From positions 14,136,001 to 14,200,000 of the forward strand of contig CM033752.1 of assembly GCA_019671005.1 (NCBI GenBank): a DNA stretch of 64,000 nucleotides, in the 5' to 3' direction. The stretch comes from Hibiscus mutabilis (taxonomy: Eukaryota; Streptophyta; Magnoliopsida; Malvales; Malvaceae). Shown here one piece after another: positions 1-10,656 of this stretch. The position numbers were made by a program, and so were the translations under genes. The stretch's first letter is position 1, and every line of letters begins with the position of its first letter. The notes beneath the pieces were generated by a model. The model did not search any database. It was not told the origin of the DNA and worked only from the letters and a program-made list of their open reading frames with translations.

Positions 1-190
1 TCCGTGCTTGGTTTCCTTTGAATTTTCAATTGCTGCAAGCATGAACATGTAGGTTTAATAATTCACATCTAGACAAGGTAAAAGGAAAAAATGGACTGAC
101 TTTTCGTAACCTTTCTCTGGTTTGCTTCGACAAACCTAATGTAGCTTACTCGGTTCGGTTGGGCATCTAGGCCGGGTCAAGAGGGTTACA
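1..190 (+). repeat. 3' end of the 5' LTR of gypsy A
   Basis: Bases 1-190 align without gaps to 8304-8493, the end of the 3' LTR. The LTR ends in GGGTTACA, the terminal inverted partner of the TGTAAC that opens the 3' LTR. The rest of this roughly 3.57-kb LTR lies left of the window. Confidence 0.93.
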
Positions 191-195
191 TTTGT

Positions 196-211
196 TGGTA
201 TCAGAGCCAGG
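196..211 (+). other. Primer binding site, initiator tRNA-Met type (gypsy A)
   Basis: TGGTATCAGAGCCAGG starts five bases after the LTR end and matches the complement of the 3' end of plant initiator tRNA-Met, the usual primer of chromoviruses. Minus-strand DNA synthesis would start here. Confidence 0.9.
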
Positions 212-448
212 TTACAAAAGGTTGGGATGTTGCTATTTAATTGTGTGATAATGGTTGTTATGCACGATGATTGTGTATATGTTTGGTGCTTGATTTACGT
301 TGTGTTGGGGTATGCTTGGGAACAAATTACCTATTACCGAGGTTTTCAAAGTGTTTTATAAGATAGTCTTGGATCCTTTGCCTATTATGGGCCTTACTTT
401 AATGTGTTTGATGCTTTTGTTAGCATAGCTCGACGTGAGACGCGTTCT

Positions 449-1530
449 ATGGCTGGTAACACTGGTGTTGGGTAAAATAATGTTGGGGAAGAGAATCCTG
501 TTAATATCTTACCTCCTCCTCCTCTGTTGGTACCGCCGGTTGATGTTGATGTTGGTGCTGGTGGTGCACCCTAGGCTCATCAAGTGCCAATATTTGGGGA
601 TTTGACCCTGCTAGTTCAGGCGATAACGAGAGCTTTTTAAGCAGCAATGGATGGAGTGCATGTGCAAGCACCGACACCTGTTGTGGCGATTAACCCAAGA
701 TTACCATTTGAGCGTCTTTGTAGTTTAGAAGGTATGGAGTTCAGGGGTCTGAGCCCTGAGGCGGTCGAGGGGTGGCTGGAGAATACGATTCGTATTTTGA
801 ACTAGATGAGTTGCAATGATGAGCGTAAGCTGGGTTGTACCGTGTCACTGTTGCATGGTGATGCTTATCGTTGGTACGTGACCACTATCGCCAATGTTCC
901 AGAGGTGAATGTAACTTGGGAGAGCTTTCAAGAAGAAGTATACGGGTCCTCAGTATATGGATGCGAGGAAACGCGAGTTTATGGCCTTGGTTCAGGGTGG
1001 CATGTCCATGGCAGAGTATGAGGTAAAGTTTATCCGGTTGAGTCAGTATGCCACTGAGTTGGTTAGGATGATCTAGAGAGGTGTAACAGGTTTCGTTATG
1101 GGCTGGTAATGGATATCAAAACGTACATGTTGGTTGTGGACTATACAGATTTTGATGTGCTTGTAAACTGTGCTAAGGATATTGAGTAGTCCTTGAGGGT
1201 GTCGGGACAAGTTTCAGGTATGGGCTTGAACAAGCGAGGGTTTGATTCAGACTATTCTGGGAAGCAGAATAGGAGGTCTCAAGATAAATGGTTCAAGACG
1301 GATCACATGCGAGGTGGTGGCCATGGTAACTAAGGTATTCGTATTGTAGCTGAGTGTGAGCGTTGCGGTAGACGCGACACGGGTAAGTGTTGGGGAAATA
1401 CCATAAGTTTTTGGATTTGTGGATCTCCTGGTCACATAAAGCGTGTCTGTCCTCGTGCTATGGGTGACGTACCGGTTCGGGCTGTTGTGCCTACTAGGGG
1501 TCGAGGCCGTGGCAGGGGTAATTTTTAGAG
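449..1530 (+). pseudogene. gag: gag of gypsy A (capsid/nucleocapsid), broken
   Basis: The gag polyprotein forms the cytoplasmic virus-like particle and packages the element RNA. The ATG at 449 opens MAGNTGVG and is followed at once by a TAA. A proline- and valine-rich linker then leads to the conserved capsid stretch (MEFRGLSPEAVEGWLE near 734-780 and GDAYRWY near 860). Frames change near 940 and stops occur around 1060-1200. The nucleocapsid knuckle region lies at 1355-1453: the first half keeps CERCG, while the second reads WICGSPGHIKRVC, so the leading cysteine of that CX2CX4HX4C motif is lost. The pattern matches gag of elements B and D on the other strand. The start is uncertain because the frame breaks immediately. 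Confidence 0.85.
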
Positions 1531-1552
1531 GCGCAAGGATGGGCAGAGAGAT

Positions 1553-2040
1553 GTGGCTCATGTCGTTGCTTTACAACCGGAGAATGGTGGGCCAGCGCAG
1601 ATCTATGCTCATCGTGAGGGGCGTAATGACACAGATGTGATCGCAGGTACTTTCACCTTGCAATCTTTGTCATTGTTTTATTTGATTGATTCGGGGTCTA
1701 CACATTCATATATCTTAAGTGAGCATGCATCGTTGTTAAATTTTCCTATTAAGATCTTGGATGTTGGCATGTTCGTAACTAGTTCTTTTAGGGAGACGGT
1801 TACAACAATAAAGTTGTATAGGCATTGTCCTTGGGTATGGATTGGCTAAGTGAGCATAAGGCGATGGTGGATTGTGAATCTAAAAGGATTTCTTTGAACT
1901 TGGTCGAGGATTATGAAGTTGTGGTGGTGGGTGAGAATATGAAAATTCTTGTCCAATGTTGTTTCAGCTACCCGAGCGGAGATGATGATGTTGGATGGTT
2001 GCCAAGCCTACTTGGCTATTGTTATAAATTCGAAAGCTAA
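1553..2040 (+). pseudogene. Aspartic protease domain of gypsy A
   Basis: The protease cleaves the Gag-Pol polyprotein inside the particle. The segment reads LIDSGSTHSYIL near 1681-1716; DSG is the catalytic motif of retropepsins and is intact here. It follows the conserved DVIAGTFTLQSLSL stretch seen also in D. The frame fails near 1825, where part of the second half of the domain is lost before the GMDWL motif, and the linker to RT continues in another frame. This is one segment of a pol gene that would have been a single reading frame in the ancestor. Confidence 0.85.
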
Positions 2041-2966
2041 GGGTGTTCGGGTGCAGGACATTCAAGCTGTATGTGATTATTCGGAAGTTTTTCCTGAGGA
2101 GTTGTCGGGCTTACCTCTAGATAGGGAGGTGAAGTTTCGTATCGAGACATATGAAAGTACAACTCCGGTGTCTATAGCTCCTAATCGGATGGCGCTGAAG
2201 GAGTTGTAAGAGTTAAAGTCTCCAATTTAGGAGTTGTTAGATCATGAGTTCATTCGACCAAGTGTTTCTCCGTGGGGTGCTCCGGTTTTCTTTGTGAAGA
2301 AGAAAAATGGATCGATGCGTATGTGCATTGATTATCGCCAGCTGCATAAGTTGACGGTGAAGAACAAATATTTGTTAATGCGGATTGATGACCTGTTTGA
2401 TTAATTTCGTGGCGCATCGGTGTTTTCAAAGATTAATCTAAGGTCAGGGTATTACCTGGTGAAGGATGTGGCGCAAAACTGTGTTTCGTACGAGGTATGG
2501 GCCTTACGAGTTTTTGGTAATGACGCTTGGTTTGAAGAATACCCCGACGACTTTCATGGATATGATGAACATGGTGTTCCATGAGTATCTTGATCAATTT
2601 GTAGTGGTTTTCATCGATGATATTCTTGTGTACTCTAGCACAGAGGAAGAGCATGATCAACATCTGCGTATAGTTTTGCAAATCTTGAAGGATAATCAGT
2701 TGTATACTAAGTTGAGCAAGTGTGAGTTTTGGCTTAAGGAGGTGATGTTTCTTGGTCATGTGGTATCCGCAGAGGGATTTCGTATTGATCCGCAAAAAAT
2801 TGAGGCTATTCTCAATTGGAAACAACCTAAAACCGTGTCAGAAGTGTGTAGTTTCCTTGGGTTGGCTAGTTATTATCATCATTTTGTGGAGGGGTTTTCT
2901 TGTATTGCGGCTCCATTGACAAAGTTGCTGCAGAAGAATGTCCCTTTCGTGTGGACGAAGAAGTAA
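2041..2966 (+). pseudogene. Reverse transcriptase of gypsy A
   Basis: RT copies element RNA to DNA in the particle. The N-terminal part (VFPEELSGLPLDREV, then APVFFVKKKNGSMRMCIDYR) has stops near 2206, 2228 and 2401. A frame change near 2460 leads into the palm: RYGPYEFLVMTLGLKN, then VVVFIDDILVYS at about 2608-2640, where the two catalytic aspartates of the (Y/F)xDD box are present. The thumb (LGHVVSAEGFRIDP) and connection (SFLGLASYYHHFVEGFS) follow, and the frame closes with TAA after VWTKK. Length and order are normal for a chromovirus RT. Confidence 0.93.
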
Positions 2967-2984
2967 TAACAGGGTTTTGAGAAG

Positions 2985-3440
2985 TTGAAGGAGGTTTTGA
3001 CACATGCTCCTGTGTTGATTCAACCAGAATCTGGGAGGGAGCTTATGGTTTATAGTGATGCATCGTACGTTGGTTTGGGTTGTGTGTTGATGCAGGATGG
3101 GAAGGTTGTGGCCTATGCGTTGAGACAACTGAAATTTCATGAGCGCAATTATCCAACACATGATTTGGAGCTTGCAGCTGTGGTGTTTGCCTTGAAGATT
3201 TGGCGACACTACCTTTATGGTAAGAAGTGTGTGGTCTTTACGGACCATAAGAGCCTGAAGTATTTGATGTCTCAAAAGGATTTGAACCTTAGGCAACGAA
3301 GGTGGTTGGATTTGCTTAAGGATTACGACTTGACCATTGAGTATCATCATGGAAAAGCCAATGTGGTTACGGATGCGTTGAGTTGTAAGGTGGAGGTTGA
3401 GCTTAGGGCGATGTTCGCATGGTTGAGTGTGACACGGGAA
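2985..3440 (+). pseudogene. RNase H domain of gypsy A
   Basis: RNase H degrades the RNA strand of the RNA/DNA hybrid and makes the plus-strand primer. The frame is open from MKEVLTHAPVLIQPES to beyond the domain. Catalytic positions are visible as YSDASYVGLGC (first Asp), the Glu of HDLELAAVVFALK, and FTDHKSL (Asp), followed by LRQRRWLDLLKDYD and GKANVVTDALS. It is separated from RT by a TAA at 2964 and a short frame gap, and runs on in the same frame into the integrase linker up to 3728. Confidence 0.92.
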
Positions 3441-3459
3441 GGTGGTTTATTGGCTGAGT

Positions 3460-4908
3460 TGCAGGTTAAGCCTACGCTGTCACAGTTGATTAAAGTTAAG
3501 CAACCGTTTGATGATTCCTTGGTTCTACAAGTTAAGGATATAGCTGATGGTAATCCGACAAATTTTCATTTTGATGTTGATGGTGTTTTGTGCTTCAAGG
3601 GTAGAATAGTGGACCCGGAAGTTTCGGAGCTCAAGCATACTATTTTAATGGAAGTGCATTCTAGTACTTTTGCTATGCACCCTAGTAGTACCAAAATGTA
3701 CCGTGATCTGAAGGAAAGGTATTATTAGGTTGGTTTGAAAAAGGACGTGGCGGAGTTTGTGTCCAAGTGTATGGTGTATCAGCGGGTTAAAGCTGAACAT
3801 CAATTTCCATCTAGGTTGTTGCAACCGTTGAGGATCCCGGAATGGAAATGGGAGGAAGTCGCCATTGACACCGGCTAAGAAGGATTCTATATACATGGTG
3901 GTGGATCGGTTTATGAAGTGTGCGCATTTTCTGCTAGTGCACACGGCATACACTTTGGACAAGCTAGCAGATTTGTTTATCTATGAGATAGTGAGTTTGT
4001 ACAGAGTACCAAAGTCCATCTTACCAGATAGAGATCCGAGGTTCACATCAGGGTTTTGGAGATGTTTTCATCGGGCTTTGGGATCAAGATTGAGTTTTAG
4101 CACCGAGTATCATCCTCAGATGGATGGGCAGTCTGAGCGAGTTATCCATGTTTTGGAAGATATGCTAAGGTATTGTATAATAGAGTTCCAAAGAACCTGG
4201 GAGAAGCATTTACCCTTGGTTGAATTTGCTTATAATAATAGTTATCAGGCGAGTATACATATGGCACCATTCGAGGCATTGTATGGTCGGAGGTGTCGTA
4301 CGCCCTTGTGTTGGGCTCACGCAGGGGAAAAGCATGTTTCCTTGCCACGTGTGCTAAAAAACACCGATGAGAAAGTTAAGCTTGTGTGTGAACACTTGAA
4401 AGTGGCTGAGGATCGACAGAAACCCTACGAGGATTTAAAGCGTAGGGAAATTGAATATGCGGTGGGTGATCATGTATTCTTAAAGGTGTTACCGTGGAAG
4501 AAGGTGATGCGGTTCGGGTGAAAGGGGAAGCTTAGTCCGAGGTTTATTGGACCATATGAGATCGTTGAGCGAGTTGGTCCTGTGGCAAATCATTTGAGGT
4601 TGCCTCCTGAGCTTGAGAAAATGCATGATGTGTTCCATGCATCCATGTTACGGAGGTATCAGTCGGATCCTTCGCATGTTATGCCGGTGGAGCATATAGA
4701 GTTGAGACCAGATTTATCCTATGATGAGGAGCCGGTGGAAATCCTTGATTCCAGCAACAAATTTCTACAAGGTAAGATGATAGAACTGGTTAAAGTCTTG
4801 TGGCGACATCGGGGTGCCGAGGAAGCCACTTGGGAAAGCAAGGCATATATGTTGGAGCAATTTCCGCATCTTTTCCCTCTAGGTAATTTCATGGACAAAA
4901 ATTCTTAA
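3460..4908 (+). pseudogene. Integrase with C-terminal chromodomain, gypsy A
   Basis: Integrase inserts the cDNA into chromatin. The zinc-binding part keeps the two histidines (EVHSSTFAMH) but the CxxC reads CMVYQ, so one cysteine is lost, and a stop (TAG) lies at 3726. Near 3850 WKWE is joined almost directly to LTPAKKDS: compared with D a short deletion removes the strand carrying the first Asp of the DDE triad. The second Asp (PDRDPRF) and the Glu (DGQSERV) are intact. After a TGA at 4519 the C-terminal region PRFIGPYE and the chromodomain (DEEPVEILD, then VKVLWRHRGAEEATWE) follow. The chromodomain is thought to guide integration to heterochromatin. The frame ends at TAA 4906-4908, inside the polypurine tract. 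Confidence 0.93.
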
Positions 4909-4920
4909 GAGGGGGAGAGT
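4907..4920 (+). other. Polypurine tract of gypsy A
   Basis: AAGAGGGGGAGAGT directly abuts the 3' LTR. It would resist RNase H and prime plus-strand synthesis. It overlaps the stop codon of pol. Confidence 0.88.
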
Positions 4921-6652
4921 TGTAACACCCCAGTTTTGGGCCTAGCGGTTTCAGGCTAGTTAGACTGTCGGGTGGACCGGGTTAGAGATTCGAGTCGGAT
5001 TCAGGAGCGTATATTTTTCTGAAAGATAAAAATATGAAAATATGTTTAAAAATTATATTTTATTATGTTATAAATATTGGTGAAAGCAATTTTGGAAAAT
5101 AAGCTTTGGAAGGGTGACATTTTGGCTAGTGACCAAAATGTCACTTTTGAAAACTGTTTTAAAGAGGTGACTATTTTGTAAAGAGTCAAAACTTTGAATC
5201 ATAAAGGAGCTATTCTACCATTTGGTCTAATATGAGTTTTTCCTTAAATTGGATTATTTTAAGTGGTTTTTATTAAAGGATTAAAAATGAGATTTAGTTA
5301 AGGTGGTTCTTTTCTCTTAAAACAAATTTGGCGTAACTTTTCTTTTCTCATATTTTCTCTCAAAACACTCTTAGCCAAACACTCATTTTCTATCAGAGAT
5401 TTAAGGTAACAATCTTGATTTCTTAACTCTTTTAATTGTTAAATGATTTCTCAAAGTTGCTTTTAAAAATCTCATTGAATTTCTTTGTTTTCAAGAAGGA
5501 AAAACCATCCAATTAAGGGGAAACTCATTCATTGGAGGTAATTTCATTCTTCTCCTCTAATGAAAGGTTCTTTACTAAAATTCTCAAGTTCGTGGCTCTT
5601 TACATATGTTTTCTAATTGGTTTCGATTAATTATGTATGGATTTTGGTTTTTAAGGAGGTTTAATTGATGGATTTTGTGTTTTTTGATTTGGATTTGTTT
5701 ACCAGAGCTATGGATTGTTTTCAATCATATTTTGGAGATATTAAAACGTGGATAAGTTGTCTTTAATAATAGAATCCCGAAATTGGTTGAATCTCTAATT
5801 GTTTAGGTTGTTAGTTAAGGGTTTTTGGGCTGTTTGAGGAGTTAAGTCATTGCTGGGAGTAAAATGATGTTGTGAATGAGTTTTTAGATGTTAATTGTTG
5901 AGGTTTGAGGTTTTGAATCGTTATGTTATGGCTGGGTTAAGCTTAAGTAGTGTTTGAGGTTGTTTTCGATTAGTTTAGGATGAGTTTTGAGTGGGCATCT
6001 TGGGAGCTACGGCTTTTTGGTTTGGAACAGAGTGTTGGATGCATTTTAATGCATGTTTCCTCTGGTTTTGTGTGATCGAAATAGGGGAGAATCAAGGTGT
6101 AGCTTCTTGAAGTGGTTCTAGGCTTGCCAGGAGCTTGTTTTGCGGTAGCAAGCAAGGCGAAGAAAAATTCCGCAAAATCGGTGAGTGGAAATGGTTTTAA
6201 AAGTCTTTCAAAAGTTTGAAAGTGGATTTGGAAGTTTAGGTTAAGTTTGAAACACTTACCTAAACTTGGAAGTAAGTTTCCCTCCTTTGCTCTTTAATAT
6301 CGGTTCGGATATGGGCATGTGTGATTCATGTTTTAGTTGTAAACATGGTTGATGTTACTTGTTGTGAATGCATGGTTTTAAATTACATATGCAACGGTTT
6401 AAAAGTGTTTTGAATGCGGGTAAGAATTGGTTTTGATTCCAGTCGGGAATGTGATATTGATTTGGCAATGCGATGTGCATATGGGGGATTTTGTGTAATG
6501 CATTGTAAAACAGTGAGCAAATGGTTTTGTAAGTGATATATTGGCTTTGTGACAAGGTGAGAAATCAATCAGATATAGTTGGCATGACGTAGGATAAAGT
6601 GCACTATAATATGTCTAAAAATCGATCGTGGGTTAAAAGTCCTTGAGATATA

Positions 6653-6875
6653 GCGGTCGGCTACTCGGACAATGTTGGTCACTTGGGTTGAGCGGTCAGT
6701 TCCCCTTGTTGATGTATAGCTTGCGGTTGGCAAGGTTATATGTCATGCGATCGGCATGGGGTAGTCTTGATGATGGTCGATCATTAAGGGAGATCCGTGT
6801 ATCCGATGTATTAGTTAACGGTCGGTTAACTAAGGATTAGCGGTCGATGAATCGAGGATAGTGGTCGACTGTCTG
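6653..6875 (+). repeat. Degenerate GCGGTCG minisatellite in LTR A
   Basis: GCGGTCG-like words start at about 6653, 6692, 6723, 6747, 6775, 6818, 6840 and 6861. The last three units are 21-22 bp apart (for example GCGGTCGATGAATCGAGGAT). The block is flanked on both sides by ACTATAAT, so it may be an expanded segment of the LTR. Confidence 0.6.
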
Positions 6876-7115
6876 AGGTCACTATAATTGCCAATATATG
6901 GGATTTCTAATGTTGAAATATGTTTATAATGCTTTGGAAGTTAAGCATGGTTTTGTATTTAATGCTTTGGGATTTAAGCATGTAGTTTAAATTGTTTTGC
7001 ACATGGGCAATATGCATGTATTGGATTGGGATCTTTGAAACTTGCTTAGGTCGTATGCATAGTTGAAAACAAGAGTTAATTTCTAAAAGTTCAATGCATC
7101 ATTTTTTTAAGAGCT

Positions 7116-7163
7116 TCCTCACTAAGCAAGTGTGCTTACGCTCTCTTTTTCCTAATGATGCAG
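7116..7163 (+). promoter_or_regulatory. Conserved LTR hairpin plus pyrimidine tract plus CAG (LTR A)
   Basis: CCTCACTAAGCA, a 4-base loop and TGCTTACG form a short stem. It is followed by CTCTCTTTTTCC and, after a few bases, GATGCAG. The same layout occurs in LTRs of B, D, E, F, G, X and J. The function is unknown; the 3' half resembles a splice acceptor or RNA-processing signal. Confidence 0.5.
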
Positions 7164-7717
7164 AGCATTAAAGCTAAGAGGCAGCAAAGGCAAGGATAAA
7201 GCGATTCCAAGACAAGACTATTTGAGTATGAACTCGGTTTTAGTTTCCGGTTAATAAGGCAATGTGTTTGCCTCGGACTTTGGGATTTGTAATTCCGTTA
7301 TTCCCTGGTTTTAAGCATGTGTAATGCCGTGTTTTCGGAGTTTGATTGATGTTGTTATGCTTATTGTGCATCTTACCTAAGGTTGATGTTTTATGGTTCC
7401 CTAGGTATGCATATAGATGGTTTTGCTTGGTTGATATGCTTAAGTGATATTAACATGTTGGACGTGTTATGAATTTGGAGTTGGTTTGATGCTTATGCTA
7501 ATATTGGCCTTTTTGTACATTATGGTTTGTTGGGTGTCTTGGTTTAGGGAGCATGCCTCTAGAGTACCTCTATGGTTTGGGTGTCATGTTGGTTGGTTAA
7601 ATGTTGGCATGGAAGTGAGTTTATGCATGTTTGAAAGTATGTATGCAAGTTGCTAGGACTTAAATGCATCTAGTTTTGTATACGAAACCAGCTAAAAATG
7701 TCATTACAGGCCCAGGC

Positions 7718-8063
7718 GTACCGATACGCAAGAGACCGTATCGGTACGGCTAGGCAAATTTGGTCAAGGTGTTTCAGTACGGGGTCAAGTGTTTTGATAC
7801 ATTTTGATGCTACTGGAATTTTCACTTTTTGAATCGAGCCCGCGTACTGAAACGCTCAAGGTCCATATCGATACGGGTGTAAACAAGTAAAAGGGGATTT
7901 TTGAGTTCGACATATCGTATCAAAATGCTGGTGGTTTGTATCGGTACAATTTACAATCAAATGAAAGGATTTTCAGGAATCAGAGTAGAGTACCGATACG
8001 GTAATTGGTGTACTGAAACAGGTCTTGAATATCGTATCGATACGTGGTCCAGTGTATCGATAC
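7718..8063 (+). promoter_or_regulatory. Array of six GTAYCGRTAC dyads in LTR A
   Basis: Pairs of 10-bp imperfect palindromes start at 7718/7738, 7771/7791, 7844/7865, 7917/7938, 7990/8010 and 8034/8054. Examples are GTACCGATAC with GTATCGGTAC, and GTATCGATAC twice. Dyad starts are 53, 73, 73, 73 and 44 bp apart. Variants such as GTACTGAAAC keep the spacing. The array ends about 430 bp before the LTR end. Role unknown. Confidence 0.8.
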
Positions 8064-8493
8064 GGTGACCGTTAAGACTGTTAATGTCATGGAGAGGCAA
8101 GTTCTGCTTCTTTTCAATTTAGTCTCTAAGTTTTGTTAATGCGATTAAATGAGCTTGGATGATCGTTTTAATATGAAATTTGACATGAGAGCATGAATTC
8201 TAAATAATTGAGGTTTGGTAAATTCATCATCAGTTCTGGTCCTCTAAAATTATCAATTTTACAATTTAGTCCTTGTTTAGTGTAGTATGCAATTGGTGGT
8301 TCTTCCGTGCTTGGTTTCCTTTGAATTTTCAACCGTTGCAAGCATGATCATGTAGGTTTAATAATTTGCATCTAGACAAGATAAAAGGAAAAAGTGGACT
8401 GACTTTTCGTAACCTTTGTCCGGTTTGCTTCAACAAACCTAATGTAGCTCACTCAGTTCGGTTGGGCATCTTGGATGGGTCAAGGGGGTTACA

Positions 8494-10620
8494 GTTCGAT
8501 CAATGATGAGTCCTACTGATCTTTAATCTTTTTTTGGGGAGATGCGCTAGAAACTACTACTTTCACACCAAATTGTGTTCCATCTAAATCGGTTCAAAAG
8601 ACGTATGAGATATGGACTGGGAAGCGTCCTAGTATGTCTTTTATGAAAATTTGGGGATGTGAAGTTTATGTTAAACATCAGATGTCTACAAAACTCGAAC
8701 ACAAATCTCATAAGTGTAATTTTGTGGGGTATCCTAAAGAAACTAAAGGATATTATTTCTTCAATCCATCTGAGAACAAAGTGTTTGTTGCTCGAACAAG
8801 AGTCTTCCTCGAAAGAGAATTTATTTTCACAAAAGGAAGTGAGAGAAATATTGAACTTGAGGAAATTCAAAATCAACCACAGATGACTAAACCAGAGATT
8901 GAACAACATCAAGTTCCACAAATAGTTGAGGAACATCCAATCATTCTTGACACACAACCACTGCGGAGATCTATGAGAGAATGCAATGCACCTGAGAGAT
9001 ATGGATTTCTCATCACATTGCATGGTGATGTTCTCCTCATGGACCAAGATGAGCCTAGGACTTATCATGAAGCAGTGGCGAGCCCAGACTTTAAGAAATG
9101 GCTAGAAGTCATGAAATTCGAGATGGATTCCATGTTAAAAAACCAAGTATGGACTTTGGTAGACCCACCTGAAGGGATAAAACCCATATGGTGTAAATGG
9201 GTTTTTAAAAGGAAGGCCGACATGGATGGCAATGTACAAACATACAAAGGGCGACTGGTCGCTAAGGGATTTCGTCAGATTCATGGTATAGACTACGATA
9301 AAACTTTTTCTCTTGTTGCTATGTTTAAATCCATTCGGATATTGCTTGCAATAGCTGCATTTCATGATTATGAAATCTGGCAAATGGATGTCAAAGCCCC
9401 TTTCCTTAATGGAAAATTAGATGAAGATGTGTACATGACACAACTTGAGGGTTTTGTTAGGTTGTGTCGATGCAAAAGATGCCCAAAAAGTATACAAGCT
9501 AAAAAGTTCCATTTATAGGTTGAAGCAAGCTTTTCGAAGTTGGAATCTTCGTTTTAATGATGCAATCAAAGAATTTGGTTTTATTAAAAATGAAGATGAG
9601 CCATATGTTTTCAAGAAAACTAGTGGGAGCACTATCACATTCTTGGTATTGTATGTGGATGACATACTAATTATAGGAAATGACATACCTACCTTACAGT
9701 CTGTAAAGACTTGGTTAGGAAAAAGTTTTTCTATGAAAGACCTGGATGAAGAAACCTACATATTAGGAGTCAAGATCTATAGAGATAGATCAAGACGACT
9801 CCTAGGACTAAGTCAAAATACATACATAGATAAAGTACTAAAAAGATTCAGTATGGAAGAATCTAAAAGAGGATTCTTACCTATGAGACATGGTATTTCA
9901 CTCTTAAAGGAAATGTGTCATTCAACGCCTCAAGAAAGAGAGCGCATGAGTAAGGTTCCATATGCTTTGGCTATTGGATCTATCATGTATGCCATGCTAT
10001 GTACATGTCCAGATGTATCATATGCATTAAGTATGACAAGTCGATACGAAGTGGATCCCGGTGAAGGTCATTGGGTTGCAGTAAAAAACATCTTTAAGTA
10101 ATTAAGAAGAACTAAGGATGCATTCCTTATGTATGGAGGTGAGGAAGAGCTAAGTATAAAAGGTTATACTGATGCAAGCTTCCAAACTGATAAGGATGAT
10201 TCTCGATCACAAACGGGTTTTGTGTTTTGTCTTAATGGAGGTGTTGTAAGCTGGAAAAGTTCAAAGGAAGATACAATAGCAGATTCTACAACAGAAGCCG
10301 AGTATATTACAGCAAGCAATGCTGCAAAAGAGGCTGTTTGGATCAAAAAGTTCATATCTGAACTAGGGGTTGTGCCTAGCATATCAAATGCTATAGACCT
10401 ACGTTGTGACAACAACGGAGCCATCGCACAAGCAAAAAAAATCCCAGATCTCACTAAAGATCCAAACACATACTTAGGCATTACCATCTTATTTGAGAAA
10501 TCATTGATTGAGGGGACGTAGAAATATGCAGAGTACCAACGGATGACAATATCGCCGATCCACTGACAAAGCCTCGACACAGCAGAAGCATGATCGTCAC
10601 ACTAAGTCTCTTGGTATTAG
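8494..10620 (+). pseudogene. Copia pol fragment: integrase C-part, RT, RNase H
   Basis: Integrase resumes directly after gypsy A with VRSMMSPTDL, then VPSKSVQKTYEIWTGKRP and IWGCEVYVK; a frameshift lies near 8535. The long frame 8634-9518 carries the linker and RT: KWVFKRKADMDGNV, then WQMDVKAPFLNGKLDEDVY. Near 9460 an extra ten bases, a near-copy of the adjacent GGTTTTGTT, shift the frame. RT continues at 9490-10101 with LYVDDILIIGND, so the catalytic YVDD is intact. A TAA at 10099 interrupts a region that continues in frame. RNase H has GYTDASFQTDKDD, DSTTEAEYI and LRCDNNGAIAQ, then decays after about 10430. The last recognisable tail lies before the polypurine tract at 10647-10656. Confidence 0.93.
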
Positions 10621-10656
10621 ATACATGAGTGATTGGTCTTTGTGCTAGTGGGAGAT

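Larger units (their letters stand above)
1..8493 (+). mobile_element. Ty3/gypsy chromovirus A (Tekay/Del-like), left end outside window
   Basis: The order is 5' LTR end, primer binding site, gag, protease, RT, RNase H, integrase with chromodomain, polypurine tract, 3' LTR. This order and the C-terminal chromodomain place it in the chromoviruses; the integrase tail and the very long LTR fit the Tekay/Del clade (known family features). The right end interrupts a copia integrase gene, so A is younger than that copia. By hand count the 190 visible bases of the 5' LTR differ from the 3' LTR at about 17 sites, mostly C/T and G/A transitions. The coding region has many stops and frameshifts and cannot be autonomous. 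Confidence 0.95.
4921..8493 (+). repeat. 3' LTR of gypsy A (3573 bp)
   Basis: The LTR begins TGTAACACCC after the polypurine tract and ends GGTTACA, followed by copia sequence GTTCG. No coding region is credible in it. It contains a degenerate GCGGTCG minisatellite (6653-6875), a hairpin/pyrimidine/AG block (7116-7163) and six palindrome dyads (7718-8063). Short ORFs inside it look fortuitous. Confidence 0.93.

Noticed and set aside
196..211. tRNA-like sequence
   Set aside because: Only the 16-base complement of the initiator tRNA-Met 3' end is present; it is a primer binding site, not a tRNA gene.
2433..3350. Open frames on the minus strand opposite RT and RNase H of gypsy A
   Set aside because: They run antisense to well-recognised pol domains and recur opposite the same domains in B, D and E; they are shadows of codon bias, not genes.
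8547..9068. 173-codon minus-strand frame opposite copia integrase/RT
   Set aside because: Antisense to clear copia pol; no family motif and no promoter context.
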